Assembly: GCF_000243715.2 (NCBI RefSeq)
Contig: NZ_AHMO02000008.1
Coordinates: 1,351,001 to 1,415,000, forward strand
Direction: 5' to 3'
DNA from: Leptospira broomii serovar Hurstbridge str. 5399
Lineage (GTDB): Bacteria > Spirochaetota > Leptospiria > Leptospirales > Leptospiraceae
Length of the DNA stretch: 64,000 nucleotides
Shown: positions 17,469 to 26,896 of the stretch, one piece after another
How the letters are laid out: each line of letters starts with the position of its first letter
Numbering within the stretch: the stretch's first letter is position 1
The notes under the pieces: generated by a model
Told to the model about the DNA's origin: nothing
The model's input: the letters and a program-made list of their open reading frames with translations, nothing else
Databases searched by the model: none
Translations under genes and position numbers: made by a program

Positions 17469-19079
17469 ATGAATCACGACGTTTTTTCTAGAAAAGTATT
17501 CCTTTCTACACTCGTTGCCTGCGCTAGCCTTCTCGGACTCGCTGGAATTCTTAAGATTCGCAAACAACCCATCGACGGCTCTATCCTAGGACCGGACAAA
17601 AATCTAGGTCATAAACTTCGTAGTTCTTCTCAGGTTACGAGTTCAAAGACGGACTCGATTAAGACCAAAGTATTGATTGCTGGAGGAGGCATATCGGGTC
17701 TTTCGGTAGGATATTATCTCAAAAAATCGGGGTTCGATGATTTTCTCATTTTGGATTTGGAAAAGGAAGCCGGAGGAAATTCTCGCTATGAAGAGCGCTC
17801 CGGATTCAAATTCCCTTGGGGCGCCCATTACCTTCCCCAACCCGGTAAGGAAGCGGTACTTGTTCGAAAATTTTTGGAAGATATCGGACTCGTCGTCGGA
17901 AAAGATTCCGATGGAGACCCGATTTATTCCGAGACTTCCCTCTGTTTCGATCCGGATGAACGTCTTTTCTATCAAGGGAGGTGGCAGGCAGGACTCTTTC
18001 CCCGTCGTTCGGGCGAACCGGACGAGCAAGAATATAAGTTTAAACGTCTACTTGCTTTCTGGAAAAATCAAACCGGACGCGATGGAAAAAAACCTTTCAC
18101 GATTCCGATAGACTTATCTTCGAGAGATCCGGTATTTTTAAAACTGGATACTATTCCCTTTGCTACCTATCTAAAATCGGAAGGGATTCATTCCCCGGAA
18201 ATTCTATGGTATGCCGATTACTGCGTAAGAGACGACTACGGCGGAAATTCGGAAAGCATCTCGGCTTGGGCCGGCCTTCATTATTTTTGTTCCCGTCCAC
18301 ACGACGAAGGAGAATTTCCAAGCGTCTTAACATGGCCGGAGGGAAACGGATTTCTTATGGAGAAACTGAGGTCTAAATCGAAGGATCATATTCGAACTTC
18401 TCAATTAGTCCAAAGAATCAGAAAGTCTTCGAAAAAATGGGAAACCGCAGTTTATGATAATCTCTCCCAAACGGTTACGAATTATATATCCGATCAGGTT
18501 GTGTATGCGCTGCCTTCGTTTACGCGAAAATATATCTTAGGGGAGCGAGATCCCTTCCTAAACGAATTACAGTATTCTCCTTGGTTAGTAGCGAACCTCT
18601 TCGTTGAAGAAGTTCCGGAAGGAAAAGGTCACCCACCGGCATGGGAGAATGTCATTTATAAAAGCGCCGGACTCGGATATGTAGTATCTACTCATCAAGA
18701 TCTTAGAGCACAAAGACCCCAGTCCGTGCTTACATATTACCAAGAGTTCGGAGGGAAGGACACCGTTGCGTCTCGCCGACTCATGTTCGAAAAAACCTGG
18801 AAAGATTGGAAAGATCAAATCCTACTGGATTTGAAAAAACCCCATCCTAATATAGAGTCCCTCGTTTCGAAATTGGATATTATGACATACGCGCATGCAA
18901 TGATTCGCCCGATTCCGAAATTTCTATGGAGCGGCATTCGCGAAAAATTGGCGACTTCTCATGATGGGTTGCATTTTGCTCACTCCGATCTAAGCGGTCT
19001 CTCTATCTTTGAGGAGGCATTGTTTCGCGGGCACGAAGCATTCAAGAAAATTAAGCTCCAGATAGGAAAGGAAAGTTGA
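17469..19079 (+). CDS. FAD-dependent oxidoreductase (amine oxidase/desaturase-like), probably Tat-exported
   Basis: 536-residue flavoprotein. The N-terminus has a Tat-like signal: SRKVFLS followed by a hydrophobic run ending near LLGLAGIL, with Arg-Lys in place of Arg-Arg. The FAD-binding GxGxxG is in VLIAGGGISGLSVGYYL near residue 70, then an acidic DLEKEAGGNSR strand end, as in amine oxidase and phytoene-desaturase-like proteins. The C-terminal FAD contact region is around HFAHSDLSGLSIFEEAL. I start at ATG 17469; TTG 17460 would add only three residues. It is coupled by TTGA overlap to a multipass membrane protein. Substrate unknown. Confidence 0.78.
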   Translation: MNHDVFSRKVFLSTLVACASLLGLAGILKIRKQPIDGSILGPDKNLGHKLRSSSQVTSSKTDSIKTKVLIAGGGISGLSVGYYLKKSGFDDFLILDLEKEAGGNSRYEERSGFKFPWGAHYLPQPGKEAVLVRKFLEDIGLVVGKDSDGDPIYSETSLCFDPDERLFYQGRWQAGLFPRRSGEPDEQEYKFKRLLAFWKNQTGRDGKKPFTIPIDLSSRDPVFLKLDTIPFATYLKSEGIHSPEILWYADYCVRDDYGGNSESISAWAGLHYFCSRPHDEGEFPSVLTWPEGNGFLMEKLRSKSKDHIRTSQLVQRIRKSSKKWETAVYDNLSQTVTNYISDQVVYALPSFTRKYILGERDPFLNELQYSPWLVANLFVEEVPEGKGHPPAWENVIYKSAGLGYVVSTHQDLRAQRPQSVLTYYQEFGGKDTVASRRLMFEKTWKDWKDQILLDLKKPHPNIESLVSKLDIMTYAHAMIRPIPKFLWSGIREKLATSHDGLHFAHSDLSGLSIFEEALFRGHEAFKKIKLQIGKES

Positions 19080-20221
19080 CCGCCGACTCGAAGATCGCTA
19101 ATTCATGGATCTTCTCTGCAAGATTCGATCTTCTTTGGATTATCGGTCCAGGAATTTTAGCTGTGCTTATTGCACTTCTTGTCCATTCCGTTGAGTTACC
19201 TCTAGTCATATTAGGCTCCGGTGCTTCCCGGACCAACGGTCAGGCCCTCCCGCCTTGGTTATGGTTGATTTTAATTCCAGGCCTTGATGTTTCTCACGTT
19301 TATTCTACGCTATTTCGAGCCTATTTCGACCGTCGACAGTGGCAAGAACGAAGATTTCTGCTAGCCGTGACGCCCCTATTTTGCTTTTTATTAGCTTTAA
19401 CTATCTATTCATTCGGAAAACTGGTTTTTTGGAGAGCCATGGCTTATCTAGCGGTATTCCATTTCATCAGGCAGCAATACGGATTTTTAGCTCTCTATTC
19501 TCGCAAGGAACCGTTTCACTTCAAGGTATTCCCGTTTAGCTGGGACAAATTCACTCTATACGTTATCACGGTGATTCCAATCCTTTACTGGCATGTCGTT
19601 CCTAACGGGCGCAATTTCGAGTGGTTTATGGACGGGGATTTTTATTCCCTCCCAAATTCATTATTGGCGAATATTATTCTTTGCTTGTATTGGTCTTGGA
19701 TCGTAGTTTATTTATTATCTTTGATTTATACGTTCGTAAAAACTCGAAGTGTTTCCTGGCCCAAGAATCTGCTTTTGCTTAACACCGCCTTAGTTTGGTA
19801 CGTAGGTATCATCGCCTTAAATGATGATTTAAGTTTTACGATTACGAACGTAGTTAATCATGGAATTCCATACATGGCGCTAATTTTCCTTTACGGAAAA
19901 TATAGGAGAAAGAATTTCTCATCCTTTTTTTATAAGGCGTTCGCAAATACTACGACCGGAATTATCGTATTCGCTGCTACTCTTCTATTATTCGCCTATT
20001 CCGAGGAATGGCTATGGGATACTTTCGTTTGGAAAGACCACTCTGAAATTTTTGGGAACGCTTCATTGATAAAAACCGGATTAGGAAAGGGCTTGGAAGT
20101 TATCTTGGTTCCTTTGTTCTTTCTCCCCCAGTTTACACATTATGTGCTGGATGGATTTCTGTGGAAGGTAAGCGATAAAAACCGGGAACTCAGGGATTTT
20201 TTCGGAATTTCAAGAGTATAA
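19076..20221 (+). CDS. Multipass membrane protein of unknown function
   Basis: 381 residues with roughly nine or ten hydrophobic segments and short loops. Conserved-looking polar positions inside or beside the membrane include HVYSTLFR (near residue 80), HFIRQQYGF (near 129) and NHGIPYM (near 262); such paired His/Arg elements can mark a redox, lipid or metal site. Starts at a TTG that overlaps the flavoprotein stop (TTGA), with GGAAAGGAAAG just upstream, so both genes are translated together and likely act together. I do not recognise the family. Confidence 0.72.
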   Translation: MTADSKIANSWIFSARFDLLWIIGPGILAVLIALLVHSVELPLVILGSGASRTNGQALPPWLWLILIPGLDVSHVYSTLFRAYFDRRQWQERRFLLAVTPLFCFLLALTIYSFGKLVFWRAMAYLAVFHFIRQQYGFLALYSRKEPFHFKVFPFSWDKFTLYVITVIPILYWHVVPNGRNFEWFMDGDFYSLPNSLLANIILCLYWSWIVVYLLSLIYTFVKTRSVSWPKNLLLLNTALVWYVGIIALNDDLSFTITNVVNHGIPYMALIFLYGKYRRKNFSSFFYKAFANTTTGIIVFAATLLLFAYSEEWLWDTFVWKDHSEIFGNASLIKTGLGKGLEVILVPLFFLPQFTHYVLDGFLWKVSDKNRELRDFFGISRV

Positions 20222-20604
20222 CAAAAAAGTTTCGGATCTTAGATTCGTAGCCGGTTTAGCCGGACGACGAAAGACCTTTAAGTTTTAAGTAATTTTCTCG
20301 GATTCACCAGCTAATATGACTCATGCGCAGAAGATGAAACGTTGTTTGTGACAACTCACGATCTTATCCAGGAATAAAATCTTTCTCTTATGTATGAAAT
20401 TATGAATCTGGGATGGTTCCGAATTAGAATCGCTATTTATTCATTAAAAAACCGATAAATGCAAGGATATTTTTCCCGGTTCCCCCGCGCCCATCTACGC
20501 TCGGAAGGAGGCTTTGAAAAACCGGAGTAAACTTGCGGTTTTCCGATAGACAAGCCCGGTTTTCCCCTCATAATGACTAAAAAAGAAAATAGGGATCCGC
20601 ATCC
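20222..20604. other. Intergenic stretch without a recognisable gene
   Basis: 383 nt between the membrane protein gene and the VOC gene. Only very short open frames exist, such as a 22-codon one from 20391. A weak inverted repeat with arms AAAACCG and CGGTTTT sits at about 20515-20547. It presumably holds the promoter of the VOC gene, but I could not fix -35/-10 boxes. No RNA gene recognised. Confidence 0.4.
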
Positions 20605-20976
20605 ATGATCATCGTAGAAGGAATCGACTATATCGTAATACCCACTGGAGACCTCGATAGCTCCGTGAAGTTCTATTCCGAGTTGTTCGATTTTGAAACC
20701 ATCGAAGAACGGACCGGAGAATTTGCTATCATTGGTTTGGATTCCGTGAATATCAAATTGCTTCATACCAACGGTACTAAGGGTGCTTTGAGCGAAGCCA
20801 AATCTCCCGTATTGAGTTTTGTTTTGGATGTAGATGATTTTACGGAAGCAATCGTAGAACTCGAATCTAAATCCGTTCAGATCGTAAGGGGTCCGGAAGC
20901 AAGAGACGGTGGAGAATTCCTCCATTTCCTAGATCCTTCCGGTAATATTTTAGAAATTAACTACAAAGAAAGCTGA
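20605..20976 (+). CDS. VOC (glyoxalase/bleomycin-resistance fold) protein
   Basis: 123-residue single VOC domain with two beta-alpha-beta-beta-beta halves. The first half opens IDYIVIPTGDLDSSVKFYSELF; the second ends EFLHFLDPSGNILEINY, both standard for this fold. The usual metal-binding His of the first strand is replaced (DYIVIP), so it may lack glyoxalase-type metal chemistry. Substrate unknown. Start ATG 20605. A strong terminator follows at 21011. Confidence 0.82.
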   Translation: MIIVEGIDYIVIPTGDLDSSVKFYSELFDFETIEERTGEFAIIGLDSVNIKLLHTNGTKGALSEAKSPVLSFVLDVDDFTEAIVELESKSVQIVRGPEARDGGEFLHFLDPSGNILEINYKES

Positions 20977-21010
20977 AAGCTTAGCTTTCTCCGTTTAACG
21001 GATCTGTTAC

Positions 21011-21040
21011 AAAAAAGCCCTCTTGTAGAGGGCTTTTTTT
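21011..21040. terminator. Bidirectional Rho-independent terminator
   Basis: AAAAAAGCCCTCTTG then TAGAGGGCTTTTTTT: a GC-rich stem of about 7 bp (GCCCTCT/AGAGGGC) with a 4-nt loop, flanked by A6 and T7. It serves the VOC gene on the plus strand and the small gene at 21063-21266 on the minus strand. Confidence 0.9.
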
Positions 21041-21062
21041 ATGCCAGTAACTGAAATTGGGG

Positions 21063-21266
21063 TTAAGAGACTTTGTCGATGAAAGCGCCCTTAATTTTAT
21101 ACATATCGCCGGTGTAATCCAAACTAGTCGCTTTCCGATCTACCGTATTGGCCTGTTTATTCTCGTACGGTTCGCTCAAAGCGAGCCCTTCCGTCTTTGG
21201 AATCTTACGTGAATCCGCGATATTCTTTTCGGGCAATCCAAGTTTTATAGAAGAGACTATATTCAT
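21063..21266 (-). CDS. Small soluble protein of unknown function
   Basis: 67 residues from ATG 21266, preceded by GAGGGG at 4-nt distance. A GTG at 21281 would add five residues but sits before that ribosome site. The sequence is polar, with no signal, Cys or membrane segment; the end reads YTGDMYKIKGAFIDKVS. I do not recognise it. The strong ribosome site and the terminator just downstream support a real gene. Confidence 0.6.
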   Translation of the reverse strand: MNIVSSIKLGLPEKNIADSRKIPKTEGLALSEPYENKQANTVDRKATSLDYTGDMYKIKGAFIDKVS

Positions 21267-21337
21267 TTTCCCCTCACCCACTTAATACTACCTTTGTTTT
21301 TAAAAAAACCAATCTTTTTTCTATCGGAATTACTTCA

Positions 21338-22069
21338 TTATTGGAAGGAAATATCGCAGGTTCCGGTTCCGGCCGTTATGAACATCTGAACGGTATAATA
21401 GGTCGGAAAATTAATGATCGGTTGATATACCCAGCTAGACGGATTTGAGAGCGTTCCTAGATTCGTTTGTGAACAAGTCGGAGAAAAATAGGTTACCGCC
21501 GTATAAGTGTCGCAGCCGATCTTAACGTTTGTCGGCCCGGTTAAATTAAGATCGATACGAACTGCATGAGTTTCTACCTGCCCGTTGATTTGGAATTTCT
21601 TGGACGTTGGATAAGTAATCCCTAATTCGGCCCCATATTGGTTCTGGTACGCTTTGTAACAGTCGATATAAAACTTAGTGCCGTAACAGTTTGTAGCCCC
21701 ATTCAGATTCAAAGGATCGCAAATAACGATACCGCTGCTTTTCATTACGTAAAGTAATCCGGTAGATGCACCCGCAGGAACGTTCGCAGTAATTTGAGTG
21801 GAAGTTGCGGTGAGGAGAGGAGTTGCTACTCCATTTATAGTGACGCTGGATTGCGTGATATCGGTTCCGAAATCTCGTCCTGTAATGGTAATTAATGTCG
21901 GCAAATACGGAGATATCGGAGGCGAACCTGAGGGTGGATTAATGCTTGTAATAACCGGATTCCCGATTCCAAGCTGAGAGGCCAAATCGGTATGCTTTGT
22001 TTGCTGGCAGTATAATATCCCCGTAGTGAGAATAAATATGATTAGGATGTTTTTACCGAGAGTCTGCAT
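21338..22069 (-). CDS. Lipoprotein with IPT/TIG domain
   Basis: 243 residues from ATG 22069 (AGGGAAA upstream); the frame is open further up but the signal peptide begins here (KNILIIFILTTGILYC), with Cys as likely lipidation site. Residues 38-120 form an IPT/TIG immunoglobulin-like domain: VITSINPPSGSP, then ITITGRDFG, SSVTINGVAT and ITANVPAGAS are the usual strands. The C-terminal part has four or five Cys and is Asn/Thr/Tyr-rich, likely an extracytoplasmic beta domain. Probably surface or periplasmic; ligand unknown. Divergent from the enoyl-CoA hydratase gene. Confidence 0.78.
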   Translation of the reverse strand: MQTLGKNILIIFILTTGILYCQQTKHTDLASQLGIGNPVITSINPPSGSPPISPYLPTLITITGRDFGTDITQSSVTINGVATPLLTATSTQITANVPAGASTGLLYVMKSSGIVICDPLNLNGATNCYGTKFYIDCYKAYQNQYGAELGITYPTSKKFQINGQVETHAVRIDLNLTGPTNVKIGCDTYTAVTYFSPTCSQTNLGTLSNPSSWVYQPIINFPTYYTVQMFITAGTGTCDISFQ

Positions 22070-22195
22070 TTTCCCTATCCTAGAACCGTCAGCACGGTAG
22101 GCTTTTGCTTGCCGGATTGGAAAAATCCCGCAACCTACCCTATTATCGGACGAAAGAGTCCCGCTAGGAATAAGATTTTTCCGGAGATCGAACCA

Positions 22196-22969
22196 ATGAG
22201 CCAAATCGTTCTTTATTCTATCAGTGAAAATATAGCAACCATATCCTTAAATCGACCGGATAAAAGAAATGCAATATCCCGGGAACTTCTTGATTCTTTT
22301 ATGTCCCTTATTGAAAAAGCGGCCATGGAGCAAAAAATTCGAGCTCTCATTATCCGGGGAGAAGGCCCGGTTTTCTGCGCTGGCGCCGACCTGAAAGAAA
22401 GAGAGAGTATGAGAGAGGAAGAAGTTCATTCGTTTTTGGATTCCGTCGGAACCAGCTTCAGATTTCTCGAAAAACTTCCCTTTCCGACGATTGCCGCGCT
22501 CGACGGGGATGCTTTCGGAGGGGGTTTAGAATTGGCTCTTTCCTGTGATTTTATTCTTTTGCGAGAAGGAGTCAAAGTAGGTCTCACCGAGACTGGATTA
22601 GGAATTATCCCCGGAGCCGGGGGAACGCAAAGACTTCCTCGCCGCATCGGCGTTTCCAAGGCGATGGAAATGATCTTAACCGCTAAGATCCTGGATTCCA
22701 AAACTGCTCTCGAATATGGACTCGCGAACTTGATCGCTAAGACTTCGGCTTACGCGGAAGCAAATATTTTAGCGGAAACGATTTCCGAGAAAGGGCCGAT
22801 TGCTATACGTCTTGCAAAGGCAGCTATCCGAGACGGAGAGGGATTAACGATAGAAGAAGCCCTAAAAATCGAAAGAATGCATTATAATAAAACCTTAGCA
22901 ACTGAAGATCGAAAGGAAGCGCTATCAGCCTTTAAAGAAAAACGAAAACCGCAATTTAAAGGTAAATAA
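22196..22969 (+). CDS. Enoyl-CoA hydratase/isomerase family protein
   Basis: 257-residue crotonase-fold enzyme. Both catalytic glutamates of true hydratases are present: GGGLELALSCD (near residue 107) and GLTETGLGIIPGAGG (near residue 130), with oxyanion-hole element CAGADLKER near 62. This predicts hydration of trans-2-enoyl-CoA in fatty-acid beta-oxidation, though related reactions are possible. ATG 22196 with CCGGAG upstream; the frame is open from 22109 but the added residues do not fit the family. Confidence 0.9.
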   Translation: MSQIVLYSISENIATISLNRPDKRNAISRELLDSFMSLIEKAAMEQKIRALIIRGEGPVFCAGADLKERESMREEEVHSFLDSVGTSFRFLEKLPFPTIAALDGDAFGGGLELALSCDFILLREGVKVGLTETGLGIIPGAGGTQRLPRRIGVSKAMEMILTAKILDSKTALEYGLANLIAKTSAYAEANILAETISEKGPIAIRLAKAAIRDGEGLTIEEALKIERMHYNKTLATEDRKEALSAFKEKRKPQFKGK

Positions 22970-23043
22970 TTCGCATAAAAAATTGAGGCTGGTAACTAAC
23001 TGATTCCTAATATTGGCCATAAATCGGTCAAAGCGAGCTCGAG

Positions 23044-23574
23044 ATGATCTTAACAGGCAAGGAAATAAAAAAACGTATCGGATCGGATATCGTAATCGAT
23101 CCATATTCGGAAGATCGGCTAAATCCAAATTCGTACAATCTAAGATTATACAACGAACTATTGCAATATACTCATCTTCCTTTGGACATGAAGAAGCCTA
23201 ACGATGCGGAAAAATTAGTTATCTTGGAATCAGGTTTGGAGTTAAAACCTGGAGTTCTTTATCTCGGTAGAACGGTGGAATACACGGAAACGCACAATCT
23301 GGTCCCTATGTTAGAAGGTCGCTCTTCCATCGGTAGATTAGGAATGTATGTGCATGTAACGGCCGGATTCGGAGACGTCGGCTTTAAAGGATTTTGGACT
23401 CTAGAGATCTCCGTAATCCAACCCTTAATTATTTATCCTAATGTGGAAATCTGCCAAATTTTTTATCATACTGTGGAGGGCGAGATAACAGAATACAAAT
23501 CAGGAAAATACCAAGGAAACAAAGGGATTCAGACTTCGATGTTGTATAAAGATTTTGAAAACGGAAAGTATTAA
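23044..23574 (+). CDS. dcd: dCTP deaminase
   Basis: 176-residue enzyme that deaminates dCTP to dUTP, the first step to dTMP. Visible motifs: LNPNSYNLRL near residue 27, catalytic Glu region MLEGRSSIGRLG near residue 89, and TAGFGDVGFKGFWTLEI near 109, all standard. A bifunctional dCTP deaminase/dUTPase cannot be excluded by eye. Its stop shares TTAA with the stop of the large sensor gene on the other strand. Confidence 0.95.
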   Translation: MILTGKEIKKRIGSDIVIDPYSEDRLNPNSYNLRLYNELLQYTHLPLDMKKPNDAEKLVILESGLELKPGVLYLGRTVEYTETHNLVPMLEGRSSIGRLGMYVHVTAGFGDVGFKGFWTLEISVIQPLIIYPNVEICQIFYHTVEGEITEYKSGKYQGNKGIQTSMLYKDFENGKY

Positions 23575-26500
23575 CTTTCCGAACGATCCCGTTCAATTAA
23601 TCGAATCAGTTTAATAGCGTTTTCATTTTCGGGATCTCGATCGAGTGCCTTTCGAGCATAATCGATAGCCAACTCAAACTGTTCCGTCTGGCGATAAAGA
23701 TCCGACAAATTTACCAAATTACTTCCGTTATCCGGCTGCAGTTCTTCCATCTTTTTTGCAGCCACAATCGCTTCATCCAAATGTCCGATTCTACGATTAG
23801 CAAGAGATAAGTAATACCAGTATTCTATCAAATCAGGATCTGAGCCGAGATACTTGCTAAGGACTTCCACGGCCTTGGCGTAATTCTTTCCCTTGAAACT
23901 CAGTAATCCGAGCAATTTGCTCACTTTCATATTGGCCGGATCCGCTTTATAGAGTGCGTCAAGAGATCTGACTGCCTCTTCCACTCTACCTTCTTGATAA
24001 TCCTTTTTGGCATTCTTATATGCCGACTTCCAATCTCCCGTACCCACATAAGAATCATCTTCTTTTTCTTCGGATTCTTTCCCAGAGGGTAAATACTCGA
24101 TCTTTAACAAGGAAAGATCGTCCGTCAGCTCTCCAAAACCGCGAATCTCTTCTTCGATTCTAACAAGATCTCCTTCTCCTTTTTCGACAAACTGAAGAAA
24201 CAACATTTCATCTTCGTTGATTGTCCTGACTTCCTTTTCAGGGGTTAAGTCCAAATCGTCTTTCCCGTCGGACCCGATGATAAGCACGTCTCCGGGGACC
24301 AGATTTGTGGTTAAAACTTTAAATTCATATTCCGAATCTAAACCTATTTTTCGCAAAGTAAGGCCGCTTTCCACAAAGCCCGCTCTACCGTCGCGATAAA
24401 GAACGGTAAAAGGGTGTTCGGCATTAAAGTACCAGACCCTACCTGTATCCTCTTCAATCAAAAGGAAGGTCCCCGATATTACCATCGAACCATTAAAGGA
24501 TTTGAATACGGATTGCATCTCGTGATAAGTGTCGGTTAACCATCCTTCCGGACTAGTGTCTAGTATTCTGTCATTTGCCGCCGAACGTGCCAGTATGGAG
24601 TTAATAACGACCCCCATAACCAATGACCCACCGGCTCCCTGCATGGATTTTCCCATTGCGTCGCCGTTCATCGCAAACGTATATCGTTTGAAATTATTCT
24701 CTTTACCGAGTCGTAAATTACCTGTGACGCAAATATCACCGCCGAGATCGGCCCGCTTGCCCTTAAACTCGAATTGTTTTTTCTGATGCAAAGTAAATTC
24801 GGTCTTAACTTTCGTCGATTTATTGGCGTTGTAAAATAAAGGTTTAGCAAGAAGGGAAGTCAGGAAGTAATCTCCATCCTGCTGGACTTTTAGCCTTTGT
24901 AATTCTTCCATCTTTTCCGAAAGTTCTCTCGTTCTTTCACGAACTTTATCAGCAAGATGCTCGGCATAATCCTGGAGTTCGCCTCGAGCCTGTCGAATCG
25001 AACTAACCATGCTATTGAATGAATCCGATAAAAAACCTATCTCGTCCTTGACTTCCACCGGAACTTGAACGTCAAGACTTCCGAGATTTACCTTTTCAAC
25101 TCCGCTTAATAAGCGATTCAAAGGCGCGACCAAGCTCTGTCTGAAGAATAACGGAAACACGAATAGGATAACTACTAAAACGATTCCTAGTATAATCGTT
25201 TGCTTCATGGATGTTGGATGCATAAATTCCCGATAACCTCGGTAGGAATAACCGAGTTCGCTCGTTAAATCCTTTTCCGCGTCATAGTGAATATAGGCTA
25301 CAAAGTGCTGATGCTCGTCTAAACTTTTACGATAATGTCTGCTTAAAGCCGGCTGAAACGGCCTAAGATATAAAAGTACTTCGGACTTTAATTCCCCGGG
25401 TAATAAGTCTCTGCCTCCCAATGAGCAATCTTTCCATTTAGAAAGAATATAATCTCGAAAATGAGATACGTCGGAAGCAGACCCTTTAAAGTAACTTTTC
25501 CCCTCCGAACAAAAATCGATCGGAAAGATATAATCCAGTTTGTTGGAAGCTACGAAAACATTTCTGTTGAGTCCAATCAGATATTTAAAGAGCCCAACTT
25601 TTAACTCCTTTCCGTCCAAACCTGGACTTTTTTTTAAAAAATCCGTGATGGAATTTTTGTATCCTTGAAAATATTCGTGAGTCCCGACCAAGTTTTTTTC
25701 AAGCTGCTTTCGAAAGCCCTCTTCCGGTAAAACCTTTATTCTTTCAAAAAGCTCGGTATTCTTAAAGTCCGTTTCTAATTGGGAAAGTCTAAGATCGAAC
25801 GCTTGATTATATCGAGAATAGTCTATGGGTTTGTCCGAGCCTTCCCATTTGACGACGTATTCCATACCGGGAACTTGGTGACCGCCTTCTAAGATACGTT
25901 CCATATTTACGATACTCTTCGTATCATATTCGGTCTCTTTATCCTGGTTGGATATGAAGACCAGTGACTGCACGATCAACATCACCGTTACAAAAGTAAT
26001 CCCGACGATCTTGATCATAAATGTCGTTTTTTCTTCGCTGAAATTCAGGAAGATTACTAGTATTAAGAATATCGAAAGAGTGATGAGAAGAACCATAGAA
26101 GTCAGAAAGGTCGACCGTTCGATTACTCCATCCCGACTCATTATATTCGTTAAAGCCGGGATAACTCCGCCAACCAACATCGAAACCATAAAAGCTGCGA
26201 TTGCGAATCTGACTCTCCCTTTCGTTACGATCATTCTCCAAATAGGAATAACTAAAAAAGAAATAAGTACAAAAGCTCCGATGATCAAAGCGATTGTTCT
26301 AGATACTTTTTCCGCATTAAAATCCCAGTGATGGGCGGTAAAATGGTATTTTTTGGGGGAGTTCCAAGTTACATAGAAGAAGCCGATCGATGCGATTACC
26401 GCAACGATATACATACCGATTAATAATCCCTTAGATACTTTCGGCTGCGTATCCTGAGGGTATCGAGCTAGAAACTGACCCAAATGTAAAATAGCCGGTA

Positions 26501-26750
26501 AAATGAATCCGACAGTCATCCACCGATGATACGCGGCCAACGGATGATAAATGATCGCCGCAATGAAATAACCTAACCATAAAAAAGAGAGAAATAACGC
26601 CCCTAAAGCGAGATGTCTAGTGCTTGAGGAACGTCCCTTTAAGAACAGAAAGAATAGGGATGCGAGGAATACGGTGAGAAAGGCTAAAAGACTTCCGAAT
26701 GAATAATAGTTAAGGAGAAGGTCTTCTTTGAGGATTGTTAATAATTCCAT
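23571..26750 (-). CDS. 7TM/HAMP/SpoIIE-type PP2C receptor phosphatase with TPR tail (copy 1)
   Basis: 1059 residues. Order: seven hydrophobic helices (about 12-235); an eighth (245-267); a periplasmic region (268-516) with Cys414 and Cys442; helix nine (517-536); HAMP (about 537-590); coiled coil (590-625); SpoIIE/RsbU-like serine phosphatase (655-887); TPRs (905-1055). Phosphatase motifs are complete: LGGDICVTG, MNGDAMGKSMQGAGG, FNAEHPFTVLY, LIIGSDGKDD and ELTDDLSL, so metal-binding Asp are kept. Family members dephosphorylate anti-sigma antagonists in partner-switching. The paralogue at 27836-31015 has the same length and layout. It probably senses an envelope signal; partner STAS/anti-sigma proteins are not next to it. 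Confidence 0.85.
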   Translation of the reverse strand: MELLTILKEDLLLNYYSFGSLLAFLTVFLASLFFLFLKGRSSSTRHLALGALFLSFLWLGYFIAAIIYHPLAAYHRWMTVGFILPAILHLGQFLARYPQDTQPKVSKGLLIGMYIVAVIASIGFFYVTWNSPKKYHFTAHHWDFNAEKVSRTIALIIGAFVLISFLVIPIWRMIVTKGRVRFAIAAFMVSMLVGGVIPALTNIMSRDGVIERSTFLTSMVLLITLSIFLILVIFLNFSEEKTTFMIKIVGITFVTVMLIVQSLVFISNQDKETEYDTKSIVNMERILEGGHQVPGMEYVVKWEGSDKPIDYSRYNQAFDLRLSQLETDFKNTELFERIKVLPEEGFRKQLEKNLVGTHEYFQGYKNSITDFLKKSPGLDGKELKVGLFKYLIGLNRNVFVASNKLDYIFPIDFCSEGKSYFKGSASDVSHFRDYILSKWKDCSLGGRDLLPGELKSEVLLYLRPFQPALSRHYRKSLDEHQHFVAYIHYDAEKDLTSELGYSYRGYREFMHPTSMKQTIILGIVLVVILFVFPLFFRQSLVAPLNRLLSGVEKVNLGSLDVQVPVEVKDEIGFLSDSFNSMVSSIRQARGELQDYAEHLADKVRERTRELSEKMEELQRLKVQQDGDYFLTSLLAKPLFYNANKSTKVKTEFTLHQKKQFEFKGKRADLGGDICVTGNLRLGKENNFKRYTFAMNGDAMGKSMQGAGGSLVMGVVINSILARSAANDRILDTSPEGWLTDTYHEMQSVFKSFNGSMVISGTFLLIEEDTGRVWYFNAEHPFTVLYRDGRAGFVESGLTLRKIGLDSEYEFKVLTTNLVPGDVLIIGSDGKDDLDLTPEKEVRTINEDEMLFLQFVEKGEGDLVRIEEEIRGFGELTDDLSLLKIEYLPSGKESEEKEDDSYVGTGDWKSAYKNAKKDYQEGRVEEAVRSLDALYKADPANMKVSKLLGLLSFKGKNYAKAVEVLSKYLGSDPDLIEYWYYLSLANRRIGHLDEAIVAAKKMEELQPDNGSNLVNLSDLYRQTEQFELAIDYARKALDRDPENENAIKLIRLIERDRSES

Positions 26751-26896
26751 TTTTAGCCGACTCGACTTCTACGAAGCGAAACGCAGAGTTCGAATGGTTT
26801 ATTCTAGCGGTACTAATTATCTTATCAAACGAAAAACAAAAAACGTCCCTGAAAGCTCCTAAGCCTAACGATTGTTTTAAGATAAAACAGCGTTCG

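Noticed and set aside
20437..20925. 162-codon minus-strand frame
   Set aside because: Antisense to the VOC gene, whose fold is clear.
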